From Lachnospiraceae bacterium (lineage in GTDB: Bacteria; Bacillota_A; Clostridia; Lachnospirales; Lachnospiraceae), in NCBI GenBank assembly GCA_016287765.1, contig JAEEWS010000014.1:1-58118 (forward strand): DNA of 58,118 nucleotides, read 5' to 3'. The translations under genes and the position numbers were made by a program. Within the stretch, counting starts at the first letter, position 1; the number at the start of each line of letters is the position of its first letter. This document shows, in pieces, positions 44,134-52,920 of this stretch. Under the pieces are notes generated by a model. The model was given only the letters and a program-made list of their open reading frames with translations. It made no database searches and was not told the origin of the DNA.

Positions 44134-44781
44134 TCATCTTTTGCTGTTTTGAAGTTCCAGCACTTCCCTACAGGGCTTGATCAATTCCCCTGCTTTGATT
44201 CTTTCTTCAACAATTTCTCTGATCTTCGCGCACCACTCACCTGTCTTTGAAATGTCTTCACAATAATCCTTTAAAATTCTTTCACATTCCAGCAAAGCTG
44301 AGTCATACTGTTCTTTAGAAAGCTCACCCGAAGCGTATGCTGCATCAAGTTCGTCTCGGTCATCAATCTTGATATCCCCTTCCGGAGTGAATATAACATC
44401 AAGATATCTATCAATATATGTAGCTATACCATACTCGTCATACTCAATGCCTTCGATGATATCCACATAATAAATTGACGGCTGAAATCTGATATTTTTA
44501 GGAATCGGATAATTATGCCTGGCATCGTCATGCACACCCTCGGGGAAATACATGATCGTGATTAATCTTGCGGCATCATCCGGCAAAAGTTCAAGCCAGC
44601 TCATGCCTTCGCCGGTCACCTGAATTCTGCCTGCCTTTGGAGTCTCCCAATAATTGTTATCACCATCGGTTAGTTTGATCAAACAAGCCATTCCATGGAA
44701 CGACTCGTCATCTATTCTCATCTGATAGTATGGGTAGTATTGGAACCCCCATCCGTCTCTGTTTAATCGTTTGTGTTTCAT
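44134..44781 (-). CDS. DUF402-family protein
   Basis: 215 residues. Contains the DUF402 core: SIYYVDIIEGIEYDEYGIAT, YIDRYLDVIFTPEGDIKIDD, RDELDAAYASGELSKEQYDS. Members include nucleoside tri/diphosphate phosphatases (Ntdp type) that coordinate metal through the clustered Asp/Glu residues; here the Asp and Glu are retained. The N-terminal half resembles an OB-like domain. Function for this member is unproven. Good separation from neighbours; single gene. Confidence 0.7.
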   Translation of the reverse strand: MKHKRLNRDGWGFQYYPYYQMRIDDESFHGMACLIKLTDGDNNYWETPKAGRIQVTGEGMSWLELLPDDAARLITIMYFPEGVHDDARHNYPIPKNIRFQPSIYYVDIIEGIEYDEYGIATYIDRYLDVIFTPEGDIKIDDRDELDAAYASGELSKEQYDSALLECERILKDYCEDISKTGEWCAKIREIVEERIKAGELIKPCREVLELQNSKR

Positions 44782-44837
44782 AACTCCCCTCTCTTTTAAT
44801 CCATATTATATTGCCTTTTTTTTCGGACTGTAACACT

Positions 44838-45245
44838 TTATAGTGATATAGTAACCTTTTCGGCCGAAGAAAACAACCGTTTATTACTATTTTTTTGCGC
44901 TATATCGCTTTTCAGGCTATAATTTTCTATAGGGCTAAGGGGTATCTTTACCCATTCTTCACCTACGCCTGCATCCGAAAACAGCTTTGCGGAGTAAACG
45001 CTTGGGGAATACTTGGGGAGATTTATCTTCCTACCGTATACGATCTTTTTGATCGATTCGGGAGATAGGTAGAATTCTTCTGCCAACTCCATGATTCCGG
45101 AACCCGCGGCATATCTGCTGCAGATGATTGCATTTCTTTTATTCAGTTTTTCCCGATATCCGGATGCTTCTCCCCAGCCTTTTGTTTTTTCATTCTTAGG
45201 TATATAGATCAATCTACCTTCCGCATACTTTTGCACTTCTTTCAA
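44838..45245 (-). CDS. CD3324-like HTH protein, probably 5'-truncated
   Basis: Up to 135 residues from a TTG at 45245. LLKEVQKYAEGRLIYIPKNE, then NKRNAIICSRYAAGSGIMEL and AEEFYLSPESIKKIVYGRKI match the CD3324 family of small helix-turn-helix proteins. Relatives begin about 15 residues earlier with a start like MxYxNAxxVLP; here the preceding in-frame codons TSL are right behind a TGA, and the sequence upstream belongs to the acetyltransferase gene. The start has no ribosome-binding site and overlaps that gene's stop. I read it as a truncated or poorly expressed gene. The last 60 residues are unlike the family. Confidence 0.5.
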   Translation of the reverse strand: MKEVQKYAEGRLIYIPKNEKTKGWGEASGYREKLNKRNAIICSRYAAGSGIMELAEEFYLSPESIKKIVYGRKINLPKYSPSVYSAKLFSDAGVGEEWVKIPLSPIENYSLKSDIAQKNSNKRLFSSAEKVTISL

Positions 45246-46297
45246 AAGACTTGTTCATAATCTATGATCGTCATATTTTCGTTTATAACCTTCCCCTCCC
45301 CCACACGAACAAAACCACACTTCTCATACAAATGGCAGTTTCCTTTTTCCTGCAGGATCGTGTCCAGCTTCCACTTTTTTGCCTGAGGGTATAGAGCAAA
45401 TGCCTTTTGGATAGCCACATAACCTATGCCTCGGTTTTGAAACTCGGGAGTTATGAATATGGGTGCGATACGGCACACCTCTTCACCGTCATCATCTGTC
45501 TTGTGCCCTATGTTTACCGCTCCGACTCTCGCACCGTCCTTAACTATAAAATAGTATTTCCGATCCGGCGCTTCGGCTCTTGCCCTAACCCGCTCGACGG
45601 ACTCTATGGCAGGCGAGCCCTCGTCATGATACTTTTCGTACAAAGGCATAAAACTTGCGACTTGCAATTTATAAAGTGCCTCGATCTCATCCGCCCTCAC
45701 TTCCTCGAGTTTAACCTTGGTCATGAGCTCATTTGTCCCGGGGCCGGGAAGCCTGAATTTCTCTTTTATCATTCTTGCAACCGTGTCAGGCTCCAGATTG
45801 GTGTTATCTATCTTCACATAATTCTTGAATGTGATCTCCCCATCCTTGCTTACGATCCTGTACTTTGTTTCCTCTCTGATCATCCGTGCTTCGGATATAG
45901 CCAGATCCCGCTTGGAAGCCTTGTTCTTAAGCCTGTTTTCCGTCTTGTTTCTCTCAAGCCTCACAGCCCTGTCCGCAACCAGCTCGACATAGTAAACCGT
46001 TCCCCCCGTAGCTTCAAACCTGTCTGTCACGCTCTTTATATAATCCCAGTCGGATTGCTGATCAAAAGCCCACATGTAGGTAAAGATCATCCCTTGGTAC
46101 TCGGTCTTCATAAACTCCTCAAATATAACCTCTCGAAGTTTTGCAACCGCTGCCCCGTTGAAATATCCAAAGATCTCTATCACAGGCTCTATCATCATGT
46201 GGTTATGGAAAAGCCTGAAATCGGTTATTTTCATGAGTTCCTGTCCCACAGTCATCTTTCCGACTGCTCCGCTTCCTGTTAAAACTATCAGATCCAT
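45242..46297 (-). CDS. P-loop kinase-like domain fused to GNAT acetyltransferase
   Basis: 351 residues in two parts. Residues 1-185: shikimate-kinase-like P-loop NTPase with Walker A TGSGAVGKMTVG (7-18), LFHNHMMIEP and the helical RNKTENRLKNKASKRD region. Residues 190-351: GNAT fold (EVRADEIEALYKLQVASFMP, ITPEFQNRGIGYVAIQKAF with the acetyl-CoA loop QNRGIG, YEKCGFVRVGEG). The junction GPGTNELMTKVKLEEV has a Met where a separate GNAT gene would start, so it looks like two genes fused in frame. Start set by GGAGGAG 6 nt upstream. Substrates unknown. Confidence 0.82.
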   Translation of the reverse strand: MDLIVLTGSGAVGKMTVGQELMKITDFRLFHNHMMIEPVIEIFGYFNGAAVAKLREVIFEEFMKTEYQGMIFTYMWAFDQQSDWDYIKSVTDRFEATGGTVYYVELVADRAVRLERNKTENRLKNKASKRDLAISEARMIREETKYRIVSKDGEITFKNYVKIDNTNLEPDTVARMIKEKFRLPGPGTNELMTKVKLEEVRADEIEALYKLQVASFMPLYEKYHDEGSPAIESVERVRARAEAPDRKYYFIVKDGARVGAVNIGHKTDDDGEEVCRIAPIFITPEFQNRGIGYVAIQKAFALYPQAKKWKLDTILQEKGNCHLYEKCGFVRVGEGKVINENMTIIDYEQVF

Positions 46298-46314
46298 ATG
46301 TTCTCCTCCCTTGT

Positions 46315-46345
46315 AAAAAAAACGCTTATCCTGCAAAGATAAGCA
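46315..46345 (-). terminator. Terminator between the two acetyltransferase genes
   Basis: On the minus strand GCTTATC (46344-46338), 7-nt loop, GATAAGC (46330-46324), G and eight T. It ends transcription from the tandem GNAT gene, 18 bp before the next start codon. Confidence 0.85.
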
Positions 46346-46414
46346 GTCAATGATCTGTTTATTATGCTGCCGTCTTCTATTCTCTGCTTCCGGAAAAAAC
46401 AATATGTGAAATAA

Positions 46415-46481
46415 AGCTGTACATATCACGTGGACTGCATCAGCTAATGTTATCAAATTGTTATGGCGGGGGTGTTATCAA
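46415..46481. repeat. R3 repeat, copy ending at a stop codon
   Basis: Second copy of the R3 family (first at 31453-31527). On the minus strand it begins TTGATAACACCCCCGCC; the TGA within its first bases (46480-46478) is the stop codon of the tandem GNAT gene. The outer half of the terminal hairpin seen in the other copy is missing here. Confidence 0.75.
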
Positions 46482-47416
46482 AGAGTCATTACATATATCT
46501 GACACGGATTCCATTCATCCCACAAAGTTGGAAATACCTCAAACTCTTTAAACCCGAGGGACAAATAAAAATGATTGGTCGCATCATAATCTTCGTATCG
46601 TCCCATCTGAACCGTCTTAACCTGCATAAAGGAGTATCCTGCTTGCTTCGCCTCTTCTTTGGCCCGTTCAAAAAGTTTTCTTCCAACTCCTTTTCTATGG
46701 TAATCCTTCAGCACTCCCATAACACAAAGCTCAACGGTTTCCTTACCTGTTTCTTTAAGGCATAGAAAACCTATCGGTTTATCCGAATCATACGCCGCAA
46801 AAAATGGTTGATCTGCACTTTCTTTTATGTACTTTTCTCTGGATTCAGGAATTCCAAACCAATCAGGAAGCGCTTCAAGTATTGTTCTCGAAATCAACTG
46901 CTTCTCCGTTGGTTCCTCTACGTTAATTATTCTTATGCCCGCTTCCTCAAGCTTATCATCACCTTCAAAGCGATAAACTAAATTATAGCTGTCGGGAACA
47001 TCGTCATCAATATAACCGGTATCAACGAATCCGGCCTTCTCATAGACATGTATTGCTTGCGCATCTTCCATTTTAACGCAAACTTCCACACAGTCATATT
47101 TCTGCTCATCTTTAAGCCTGGCAAGAATGAGTTTCAGCGCTTCAAATCCGTATCCTTTGCCCTGAAAATTCCTATCGATCATAAACTGCTGCAATTCATA
47201 GCATGCAGGTTCATCATCCATATCCCTTACCATAGCAAGCCCCACAGGGATTCCATCTGCTACAATTCCAATTACATTTGCGCGGGAATTACGGTAAACA
47301 TATCCTCTTGCCAAGATGCCAATATTGCTTGTCAGATATCGTTTTTGATTTTCATCAACGGATAGTCTGGCAAAGTCCATCCAGTTCTCTTCACTTAATT
47401 CAATTAAGTTGACCAT
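46478..47416 (-). CDS. Tandem GNAT acetyltransferase
   Basis: 312 residues with two GNAT domains. Domain 1 (1-155): MIDRNFQGKGYGFEALKLIL carries the acetyl-CoA loop QGKGYG, then YEKAGFVDTGY; spermidine-acetyltransferase-like. Domain 2 (160-312): MGVLKDYHRKGVGRKLFERA with HRKGVG, and NHFYLSLGFKEFEVFP. Both loops look intact, so both may be active. Start has GGAGG upstream. The stop codon is inside an R3 repeat. Substrates unknown; such fusions often act on polyamines, antibiotics or small amines. Confidence 0.88.
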   Translation of the reverse strand: MVNLIELSEENWMDFARLSVDENQKRYLTSNIGILARGYVYRNSRANVIGIVADGIPVGLAMVRDMDDEPACYELQQFMIDRNFQGKGYGFEALKLILARLKDEQKYDCVEVCVKMEDAQAIHVYEKAGFVDTGYIDDDVPDSYNLVYRFEGDDKLEEAGIRIINVEEPTEKQLISRTILEALPDWFGIPESREKYIKESADQPFFAAYDSDKPIGFLCLKETGKETVELCVMGVLKDYHRKGVGRKLFERAKEEAKQAGYSFMQVKTVQMGRYEDYDATNHFYLSLGFKEFEVFPTLWDEWNPCQIYVMTL

Positions 47417-47521
47417 TTTTTAATCCTCCGATATTGTATTGGAGGGTCAAATTTCGTGGACCCTCCGTACACGATATGTTCTCTTCATACTAAATCACTC
47501 CTTCCTACATCACCTTTTCTT

Positions 47522-48172
47522 CTATACGCCTGCTCGGTTCCAAGCGTATGCAAGCATATCAATGCCCCGCTCTCCATTTCGGATTTTCTTAACCTCATCC
47601 ACACAAAATTCCATAGCTTCCTCTATGAATTCATCGGACATTTCTTTAGTGAAAAAGAAAATGGGTTCTTCATCCACGGGCAGAAAATACGAATTCATAT
47701 CCTGCATAAGCCCCTTTGTGTCAAAAGCGCTGATCTGATTCAAAGCCTCGTCCTCAAATCTGTCAGGTACTATAAGATCATTCACCAATCCATACTTATT
47801 GATAACATATTGGTTTATTATCTCATAGTCTTTATGTAATCGCTCCACATTTCCGGGAAGCATCGGATTCCAATGATATCTGTCATATACAAAGTTCCTG
47901 TACAGAGCGTCCTGCACAAGGTGCAAATAGTATCCTAAATAAAGATCATCCTTAATCATCCGCTCTCCGAACATTTCCCTGTATCTGTCAAAATCGTAGG
48001 TTTTCTTTTTCCCGTCCTGAACATTTACTTTCATATGAGCGTTCCCATACATGTTTCCACCAACTCCGGCGTCAACCACTACAGCCCCGAACCTAAGTCT
48101 GTTCGCATCAGTAAAGGATAATCGCTTTATCAATTCATTTGTGATTGCTAAATGTATAATACTTGATGCCAT
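47522..48172 (-). CDS. Putative zinc-dependent phospholipase C-like protein
   Basis: 216 residues, no signal peptide. MASSIIHLAITNELIKRL, GNMYGNAHMKVNVQDG and LYLGYYLHLVQDALYRNFVY hold spaced His/Asp residues in the pattern of the zinc-dependent phospholipase C-like hydrolases. The LHLVQD motif is the best mark. The family is widespread in Firmicutes but mostly uncharacterised; the assignment is tentative. It ends about 100 bp before the tandem GNAT gene and starts 8 nt after the methyltransferase stop on the same strand. Confidence 0.5.
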   Translation of the reverse strand: MASSIIHLAITNELIKRLSFTDANRLRFGAVVVDAGVGGNMYGNAHMKVNVQDGKKKTYDFDRYREMFGERMIKDDLYLGYYLHLVQDALYRNFVYDRYHWNPMLPGNVERLHKDYEIINQYVINKYGLVNDLIVPDRFEDEALNQISAFDTKGLMQDMNSYFLPVDEEPIFFFTKEMSDEFIEEAMEFCVDEVKKIRNGERGIDMLAYAWNRAGV

Positions 48173-48180
48173 ACGCCTCC

Positions 48181-48942
48181 TCAGTTCTTTCTTGCTATCG
48201 CCGTAAACTCACCCGGGAGTTTTTCATTTTCCCATGAAGGATGTTCATCAAAACGCTCCAAAGTAAATCCGCTCCCGATGATAGCATTGATGATCTCGCT
48301 GATTGTGTACTTCCTGTAATGGCATTTAGGGATCTGCTTACGGATCTCCTCATCGTAAAATCTTGCGTGCGCCATCTCACCTTCAAAGATATCTGTTGAG
48401 AAATAACTCATGGTTGGCTGCTGCAGCCCAAGTATATCGGAAATCTTAGTAAATGGATGGAAGTCACTGCAGATCATCTTTCCACCGGGTTTAAGCAATC
48501 CGTTCATAACATTCATAAAAGCATTTATATCGTGGAAATAATGAAGGATTCCACCCTCCATAAAGACAACATCAAAAAAGCCGGCATACTTGTCCATATC
48601 GATTTCCATGATGTCACAGACTTCATATCCGATCTTCACGCCTGCAGCTTCAGCCGTTTCGACAGCATATTTCTTATTGGCTTCGGAAATATCAAAGACA
48701 GTGACCTCCGCGCCCAAGAGAGCCAGCGGGATCGCTTTCTTGCCGCAGGATCCGCATATGTTAGCCACTTTGATACCTTCAAAAGAATCAAAGTAGTTTG
48801 CATACTGCTTCAGCATCTTCCCGGGGTTTTCTTTATCCTTTGATGCTCTTTCCTCCGGAGTCCCCGCGGTTCTTACCCAAAAGTCGTATGCATCAAACTC
48901 CCAGGCTTTTTTATGTTGTAAACTGTAATCTTCCAAACCCAT
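48181..48942 (-). CDS. Class I SAM-dependent methyltransferase
   Basis: 253 residues, Rossmann-type. Motif I is VANICGSCGKKAIPLALLGA (about residues 58-77), a variant of the usual GxGxG, then TVFDISEANKKYA, YEVCDIMEID, FDVVFMEGGILHYFHD and GLLKPGGKMICSDFHP. Likely methylates a small molecule; target unknown. Its ribosome-binding site GGGAGG is embedded in the last codons of the truncated Bro-N gene, and the ATG overlaps that gene's stop, so the two are translationally coupled. Confidence 0.9.
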   Translation of the reverse strand: MGLEDYSLQHKKAWEFDAYDFWVRTAGTPEERASKDKENPGKMLKQYANYFDSFEGIKVANICGSCGKKAIPLALLGAEVTVFDISEANKKYAVETAEAAGVKIGYEVCDIMEIDMDKYAGFFDVVFMEGGILHYFHDINAFMNVMNGLLKPGGKMICSDFHPFTKISDILGLQQPTMSYFSTDIFEGEMAHARFYDEEIRKQIPKCHYRKYTISEIINAIIGSGFTLERFDEHPSWENEKLPGEFTAIARKN

Positions 48943-49466
48943 TATCCTCCCGCTATTTTATATAGACATTTATCCGGACATTTGTCCCACTCATCTGTAA
49001 GTTCTTTTCTTACCTGAATTGCCTGCAGGCGCTGATTGATCCACTCCCTTGAATAGCCCTTCTTAGCATAGGTTTCAAGAGCCCTCTCAATTGTCAGCTC
49101 CGGGTCAATCACTTCCTCTATTCGCTCACGGCCCACCTGAGCCAGCCACATTTTAAAAGGTTCGGCTTTTTTTGACGGAATTGATTGGATCAAGCGAAGC
49201 AGTTGCTCGGTATTTGCAACATCAGTAAACCTTTTCTTTCCATCTTGGGCAATCATTTTCAAAGCGTGACAATTTGTCACGGTTTCATTTCCTTCTTCTT
49301 TAAGTCTCTGCTTCAGCTTTCTCCAATATGATGTGGGATCTTTGCTTTCAGCAAGAACACCAACAACATCCACAACCGAAAAATACCATTCTTCCTCATC
49401 GTCAACCCATGCAGTCCTTATCGGCCGGTCTTCAAATAATTGAACTTTATCATTTGCCATCTGCAT
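48942..49466 (-). CDS. Bro-N domain protein, C-terminally truncated
   Basis: 174 residues. The N-terminal Bro-N/antirepressor domain is clear (LFEDRPIRTAWVDDEEEWYF, SVVDVVGVLAESKDPTSYWR, KRFTDVANTEQLLRLIQSIP, then IDPELTIERALETYAKKGYS). Full-length relatives run on for about 100 more residues after VRKELTDEWDKR; here the text switches to CPDKCLYKIAGG and stops, with the last codons forming the methyltransferase ribosome-binding site. So the 3' half is lost. Phage-type regulator by origin; preceded by an HTH gene 9 nt upstream, likely the same operon. Confidence 0.8.
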   Translation of the reverse strand: MQMANDKVQLFEDRPIRTAWVDDEEEWYFSVVDVVGVLAESKDPTSYWRKLKQRLKEEGNETVTNCHALKMIAQDGKKRFTDVANTEQLLRLIQSIPSKKAEPFKMWLAQVGRERIEEVIDPELTIERALETYAKKGYSREWINQRLQAIQVRKELTDEWDKCPDKCLYKIAGG

Positions 49467-49475
49467 GTTTCCCCC

Positions 49476-49679
49476 TTATAGATTTTTCATCTTTTTTTGC
49501 GCGTTTTCCTCAAGCTGCATAATATACGCCATCATTCTTACCAAATATTCCGGAGGGGCACTTATTCCCTGTTCCCACTGCTGAAGAGTTCTTACGGGAA
49601 TTCCAAATTTAGCGGAAAATTTACTTTGCGATAATCCCGTTTTCTTTCTTAATTCCTTTATTTTGGCTGCAATATCCAT
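49476..49679 (-). CDS. HTH DNA-binding protein
   Basis: 67 residues from ATG 49679: DIAAKIKELRKKTGLSQSKF, SAKFGIPVRTLQQWEQGISA, then PPEYLVRMMAYIMQLEENAQ. A classical XRE-like helix-turn-helix covering residues 3-55. GGAG lies 9 nt before the start. A longer frame opens at 49772 inside the R4 repeat and crosses the palindromic operator, so I prefer the short form. Likely autorepressor, also controlling the truncated Bro-N gene and the methyltransferase. Confidence 0.8.
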   Translation of the reverse strand: MDIAAKIKELRKKTGLSQSKFSAKFGIPVRTLQQWEQGISAPPEYLVRMMAYIMQLEENAQKKMKNL

Positions 49680-49699
49680 ATCATCGTCTCCAAAAACAT

Positions 49700-49724
49700 C
49701 TTTATACTTTAATAAAGTATAAAG
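49700..49724. promoter_or_regulatory. Palindromic operator upstream of the HTH gene
   Basis: CTTTATACTTT, AAT, AAAGTATAAAG: a perfect 11-bp inverted repeat with a 3-bp centre, 20 bp upstream of the HTH start codon. Shape and position suit an XRE-type dimer binding site; it also overlaps possible -10 sequences. Confidence 0.6.
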
Positions 49725-49761
49725 CATTTGATGTACGTTGTCAACGTATATAAACATCACG

Positions 49762-49901
49762 TAACAAGCCATGCTCGGTTATTGATTCGCTTCGCTCATC
49801 AATAACCGTCGCCGTAGGCGCCGTATAATCAGCACAAAAAAGTGCCTTTGAATGCAAGCATTCACGGCACTCTTATTGTTTGCTGATTGCATGGCTTGTT
49901 A
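49762..49901. repeat. R4 structured repeat with terminal inverted repeats
   Basis: 140 bp bounded by TAACAAGCCATG (49762-49773) and CATGGCTTGTTA (49890-49901). Inside, AATCAGCA (49827) pairs with TGCTGATT (49881), enclosing a terminator hairpin, and GGTTATTGAT pairs with ATCAATAACC near 49777-49807, so the transcript would fold as a three-way junction. On the minus strand the first three bases, TAA, are the stop codon of guaA. It sits at the boundary between AT-richer and GC-richer DNA. Confidence 0.85.
49836..49871 (-). terminator. Terminator of the guaA operon inside R4
   Basis: On the minus strand AGTGCC, GT, GAATGC, TT, GCATTC, AAA, GGCACT followed by TTTTTT. Ends the purA-purB-guaA transcript. 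Confidence 0.8.
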
Positions 49902-51473
49902 TTCCAGCTCGATGGTTCCCGGCGGTTTCGAGCTGATATCGTAGAGTACGCGGTTAACTCCGCGGACCTCGTTGATGATCCTGCTCATGACGGTCTGGAG
50001 AACGTCGAAGGGGATATTTGCGGCTTCGGCGGTCATGAAATCTATCGTGCGGACCGCACGGAGCGCGATCGCGTAATCGTAGGTGCGCTCGTCACCCATA
50101 ACGCCGACGCTGCGCATATTGGTAAGTGCGGCGAAATACTGGTCGGGCATCCAGGGAGCGGCAGTGCCGTTGGAGTCTTTGTAAGCGTCGGCGGCCTTTG
50201 CCACTTCCTCACGGAAGATCGCATCGGCGTCCTGCACGATCTTAACCTTTTCGGCGGTGATGTCGCCGATGATGCGGATACCGAGACCGGGACCGGGGAA
50301 AGGCTGGCGGAAAACAAGCTTTTCCGGGATGCCGAGCTTTAAGCCGGCTTTGCGGACCTCGTCCTTGAACAGCAGACGAAGGGGCTCGATTATCTCCTTG
50401 AAATCAACATAGTCGGGGAGCCCTCCGACATTGTGATGCGACTTGATAACGGCGGATTCGCCGCCGAGACCCGATTCGACCACATCGGGGTAGATGGTTC
50501 CCTGAGCGAGGAAATCGACCGCGCCGATCTTCTTTGCCTCTTCTTCGAATACGCGGATGAACTCTTCGCCGATGATCTTACGCTTGCGTTCGGGTTCGGA
50601 AACGCCGGCGAGTTTGATATAGAAACGGTCTGCGGCATTGACGCGGATGAAATTCAGATCGAACATGCCCTTGCTGCCGAATACCGCCTCTACCTCGTCG
50701 CCTTCATTTTTGCGCAGAAGACCGTGATCTACAAATACGCAGGTCAGCTGCTTGCCGATGGCGCGGGAGAGAAGACCTGCCGCGACGGACGAGTCCACGC
50801 CGCCCGAGAGGGCGAGCAGCACGCGGCCGCTGCCGACTTTTTCGCGGATCTCGCGGACCGTATTTTCAACAAATGAATCCATGCGCCAGTCACCTGCGCA
50901 GCCGCAGATATTGCGCACGAAATTGTACAGCATCTTTGAACCTTCAACGGTATGCAGTACCTCGGGGTGGAACTGGATCGCGTAAAGGTTTTTCTCTGCG
51001 CATTCCGCCGCCGCTACGGGGCAGTTCGCGGTATGCGCGATACTCCTGAAGCCGGGGGCCAGTTTCGAGATATAGTCAAAATGGCTCATCCAGCATACGG
51101 TGTGCGGCGAAACGCCCGCGAACAGGGCGGAAGAGCAGTCAACGTCCACTTCTGTCTTTCCGTATTCACGTGCCGAAGCGCGCTCCACATTGCCGCCGAG
51201 CACATAGCTCATGAGCTGGGCGCCGTAGCACAGACCGAGCACGGGAATGCCCAGATTGAACAGCTCGGGTGAGCAGGTGGCCGCATTCTCCTCGTAGCAG
51301 CTCGAAGGGCCGCCGGTGAGGATGATGCCCTTCGGGTTCATCGCCTTGATCTTTTCCAGATCCGTTTTGTAGGAACAGATCTCGCAGTAAACATTGCACT
51401 CGCGGACGCGGCGCGCCACGAGCTGGTTGTACTGTCCGCCGAAATCTATTACGATAACAGTTTCTCTTTCCAT
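49899..51473 (-). CDS. guaA: GMP synthase, glutamine-hydrolysing
   Basis: 524 residues, full length. Residues 1-195: class I glutamine amidotransferase with nucleophile Cys82 in LGLCYGAQ and QFHPEV carrying the catalytic His/Glu. Residues 215-400: ATP-PPase with [16 protein letters not shown], then [27 protein letters not shown] and [13 protein letters not shown]-terminal dimerisation domain ends KPPGTIELE. Converts XMP to GMP. It starts 7 nt after purB stops, within a purine operon. High GC third positions contrast with the other guaA-like gene at 36074. TAA stop belongs to the R4 repeat. Confidence 0.97.
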   Translation of the reverse strand: MERETVIVIDFGGQYNQLVARRVRECNVYCEICSYKTDLEKIKAMNPKGIILTGGPSSCYEENAATCSPELFNLGIPVLGLCYGAQLMSYVLGGNVERASAREYGKTEVDVDCSSALFAGVSPHTVCWMSHFDYISKLAPGFRSIAHTANCPVAAAECAEKNLYAIQFHPEVLHTVEGSKMLYNFVRNICGCAGDWRMDSFVENTVREIREKVGSGRVLLALSGGVDSSVAAGLLSRAIGKQLTCVFVDHGLLRKNEGDEVEAVFGSKGMFDLNFIRVNAADRFYIKLAGVSEPERKRKIIGEEFIRVFEEEAKKIGAVDFLAQGTIYPDVVESGLGGESAVIKSHHNVGGLPDYVDFKEIIEPLRLLFKDEVRKAGLKLGIPEKLVFRQPFPGPGLGIRIIGDITAEKVKIVQDADAIFREEVAKAADAYKDSNGTAAPWMPDQYFAALTNMRSVGVMGDERTYDYAIALRAVRTIDFMTAEAANIPFDVLQTVMSRIINEVRGVNRVLYDISSKPPGTIELE

Positions 51474-51480
51474 ATGACTC

Positions 51481-52896
51481 CTATAAATTGATCTCTCCGT
51501 TGCCTTCTTTTACGCCTGCCAGCAGAGGTCTGATCTCGCTGAGATAATTTTCCACCTGCTCGGGACATCTGCCGATGTAGAGCGAAGGCTCGAGCACAGC
51601 CTCGATCTCCTCGCGGGTCATGCCGAACTCGGGATGAGACGCAAGCAGCTCGGGAAGATTGCAGGGCTCGCCGTTTTTCATGTTGGCGGTGGCGGTCATC
51701 GAATCCTGACGGATCAGCTCATGGAGCTGCTGACGGTCTCCGCCGCGCTTTACGGCCTCCATGAGGATGTTCTCGGTAGCGGAGAAAGGCAGATACTCGC
51801 GGATCGTGCGCTCAACTATCTTGGTGTTTACGACCATGCCGGAGGTAACGTTCTGGGCCAGGCGCAGGATCGCGTCGGCGCACAGGAAGCCTTCGGGCAT
51901 CGAGATGCGGCGGTTCGCCGAATCGTCGAGCGTGCGCTCCATCCACTGGACAGAAGCGGTCATCGGCGCGTTCAGGGCGTCGATCATCAGGTAACGCGCG
52001 AGAGAGCAGATGCGCTCGCTGCGCATGGGATTGCGCTTGTATGCCATCGCGGACGAACCGATCTGGTTTTTCTCGAAAGGCTCTTCGAGCTGTCTGTCAT
52101 GCTGCAGCAGACGGATATCGTTTGCCATGCGGTAGCAGCTTTGAGCGATAGAGGAGAGGACATTGAGTATCCTGCTGTCGAATTTGCGGGGATATGTCTG
52201 GCCGCATACGCTGAAGGTACGCTCGAAACCGAACTCGCCGCAGATCATGCGGTTCATCTCGTCGATCTTGGCCGTATCGCCCTCGAACAGCTCCATGAAG
52301 CTGGCCTCGGTGCCTGTGGTGCCGCGGCATCCGAGCATTTTCATCGAGCCGATGACAAAATCGAGTTCCTCGAGGTCAGATGCGAAATCCTGCAGCCAGA
52401 GTGTCGCGCGCTTGCCCATCGTAACGGGCTGCGCGGGCTGGTAATGCGTATAGCCGAGAGTCGGGAGAGCCTTGTATTCATCCGCGAATTCGCTGAGATT
52501 GCGGATGACCTTCAGGAGCTCACCGCGCAGATAAACCAGTCCGTCGCGGTAGATCACGATGTCGGCATTGTCCGTAACGTAACAGCTGGTAGCGCCCAGA
52601 TGAATGATGCCGGCGGCCGAAGGAGCGGCCTTTCCGTAGGTGTAGACATGCGCCATAACGTCATGTCTGACTTCTTTCTCACGGGCAGCAGCGGTCTCGA
52701 AATCAATATCCGAGATATGCGCCTCGAGCTCGGCAACCTGTTCTTCTGTGATCGGGAGTCCGAGCTTGTGTTCAGCGCGGGCGAGCGCAACCCAGAGACG
52801 TCTCCAGGTCTCGATCCTCGTCTGGGAGGAGAAGAGCTTGAGCATGTAGTCGGAAGCGTAACGTGAGGCTAAGGGTGAATTGTATTTATCGTCCAT
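51481..52896 (-). CDS. purB: Adenylosuccinate lyase
   Basis: 471 residues, fumarase/aspartase superfamily. Catalytic histidine regions are [14 protein letters not shown] with [14 protein letters not shown], and the mobile signature loop [20 protein letters not shown] contains the family serine. Acts twice in purine synthesis (SAICAR to AICAR, adenylosuccinate to AMP). ATG at 52896 follows AAAGGA; a GTG lies one codon earlier. Between purA (24 nt upstream) and guaA, forming a nucleotide-interconversion operon. Confidence 0.97.
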   Translation of the reverse strand: MDDKYNSPLASRYASDYMLKLFSSQTRIETWRRLWVALARAEHKLGLPITEEQVAELEAHISDIDFETAAAREKEVRHDVMAHVYTYGKAAPSAAGIIHLGATSCYVTDNADIVIYRDGLVYLRGELLKVIRNLSEFADEYKALPTLGYTHYQPAQPVTMGKRATLWLQDFASDLEELDFVIGSMKMLGCRGTTGTEASFMELFEGDTAKIDEMNRMICGEFGFERTFSVCGQTYPRKFDSRILNVLSSIAQSCYRMANDIRLLQHDRQLEEPFEKNQIGSSAMAYKRNPMRSERICSLARYLMIDALNAPMTASVQWMERTLDDSANRRISMPEGFLCADAILRLAQNVTSGMVVNTKIVERTIREYLPFSATENILMEAVKRGGDRQQLHELIRQDSMTATANMKNGEPCNLPELLASHPEFGMTREEIEAVLEPSLYIGRCPEQVENYLSEIRPLLAGVKEGNGEINL

Positions 52897-52920
52897 CACA
52901 AAAAATCCTTTCTGTATCGG

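Noticed and set aside
49680..49772. N-terminal extension of the HTH protein
   Set aside because: It begins inside the R4 terminal repeat and crosses the palindromic operator; the start at 49679 has its own ribosome-binding site.
51634..52866. 410-residue plus-strand frame opposite purB
   Set aside because: Antisense shadow in the GC-rich block; sequence is low in recognisable structure and covers a confident purB.
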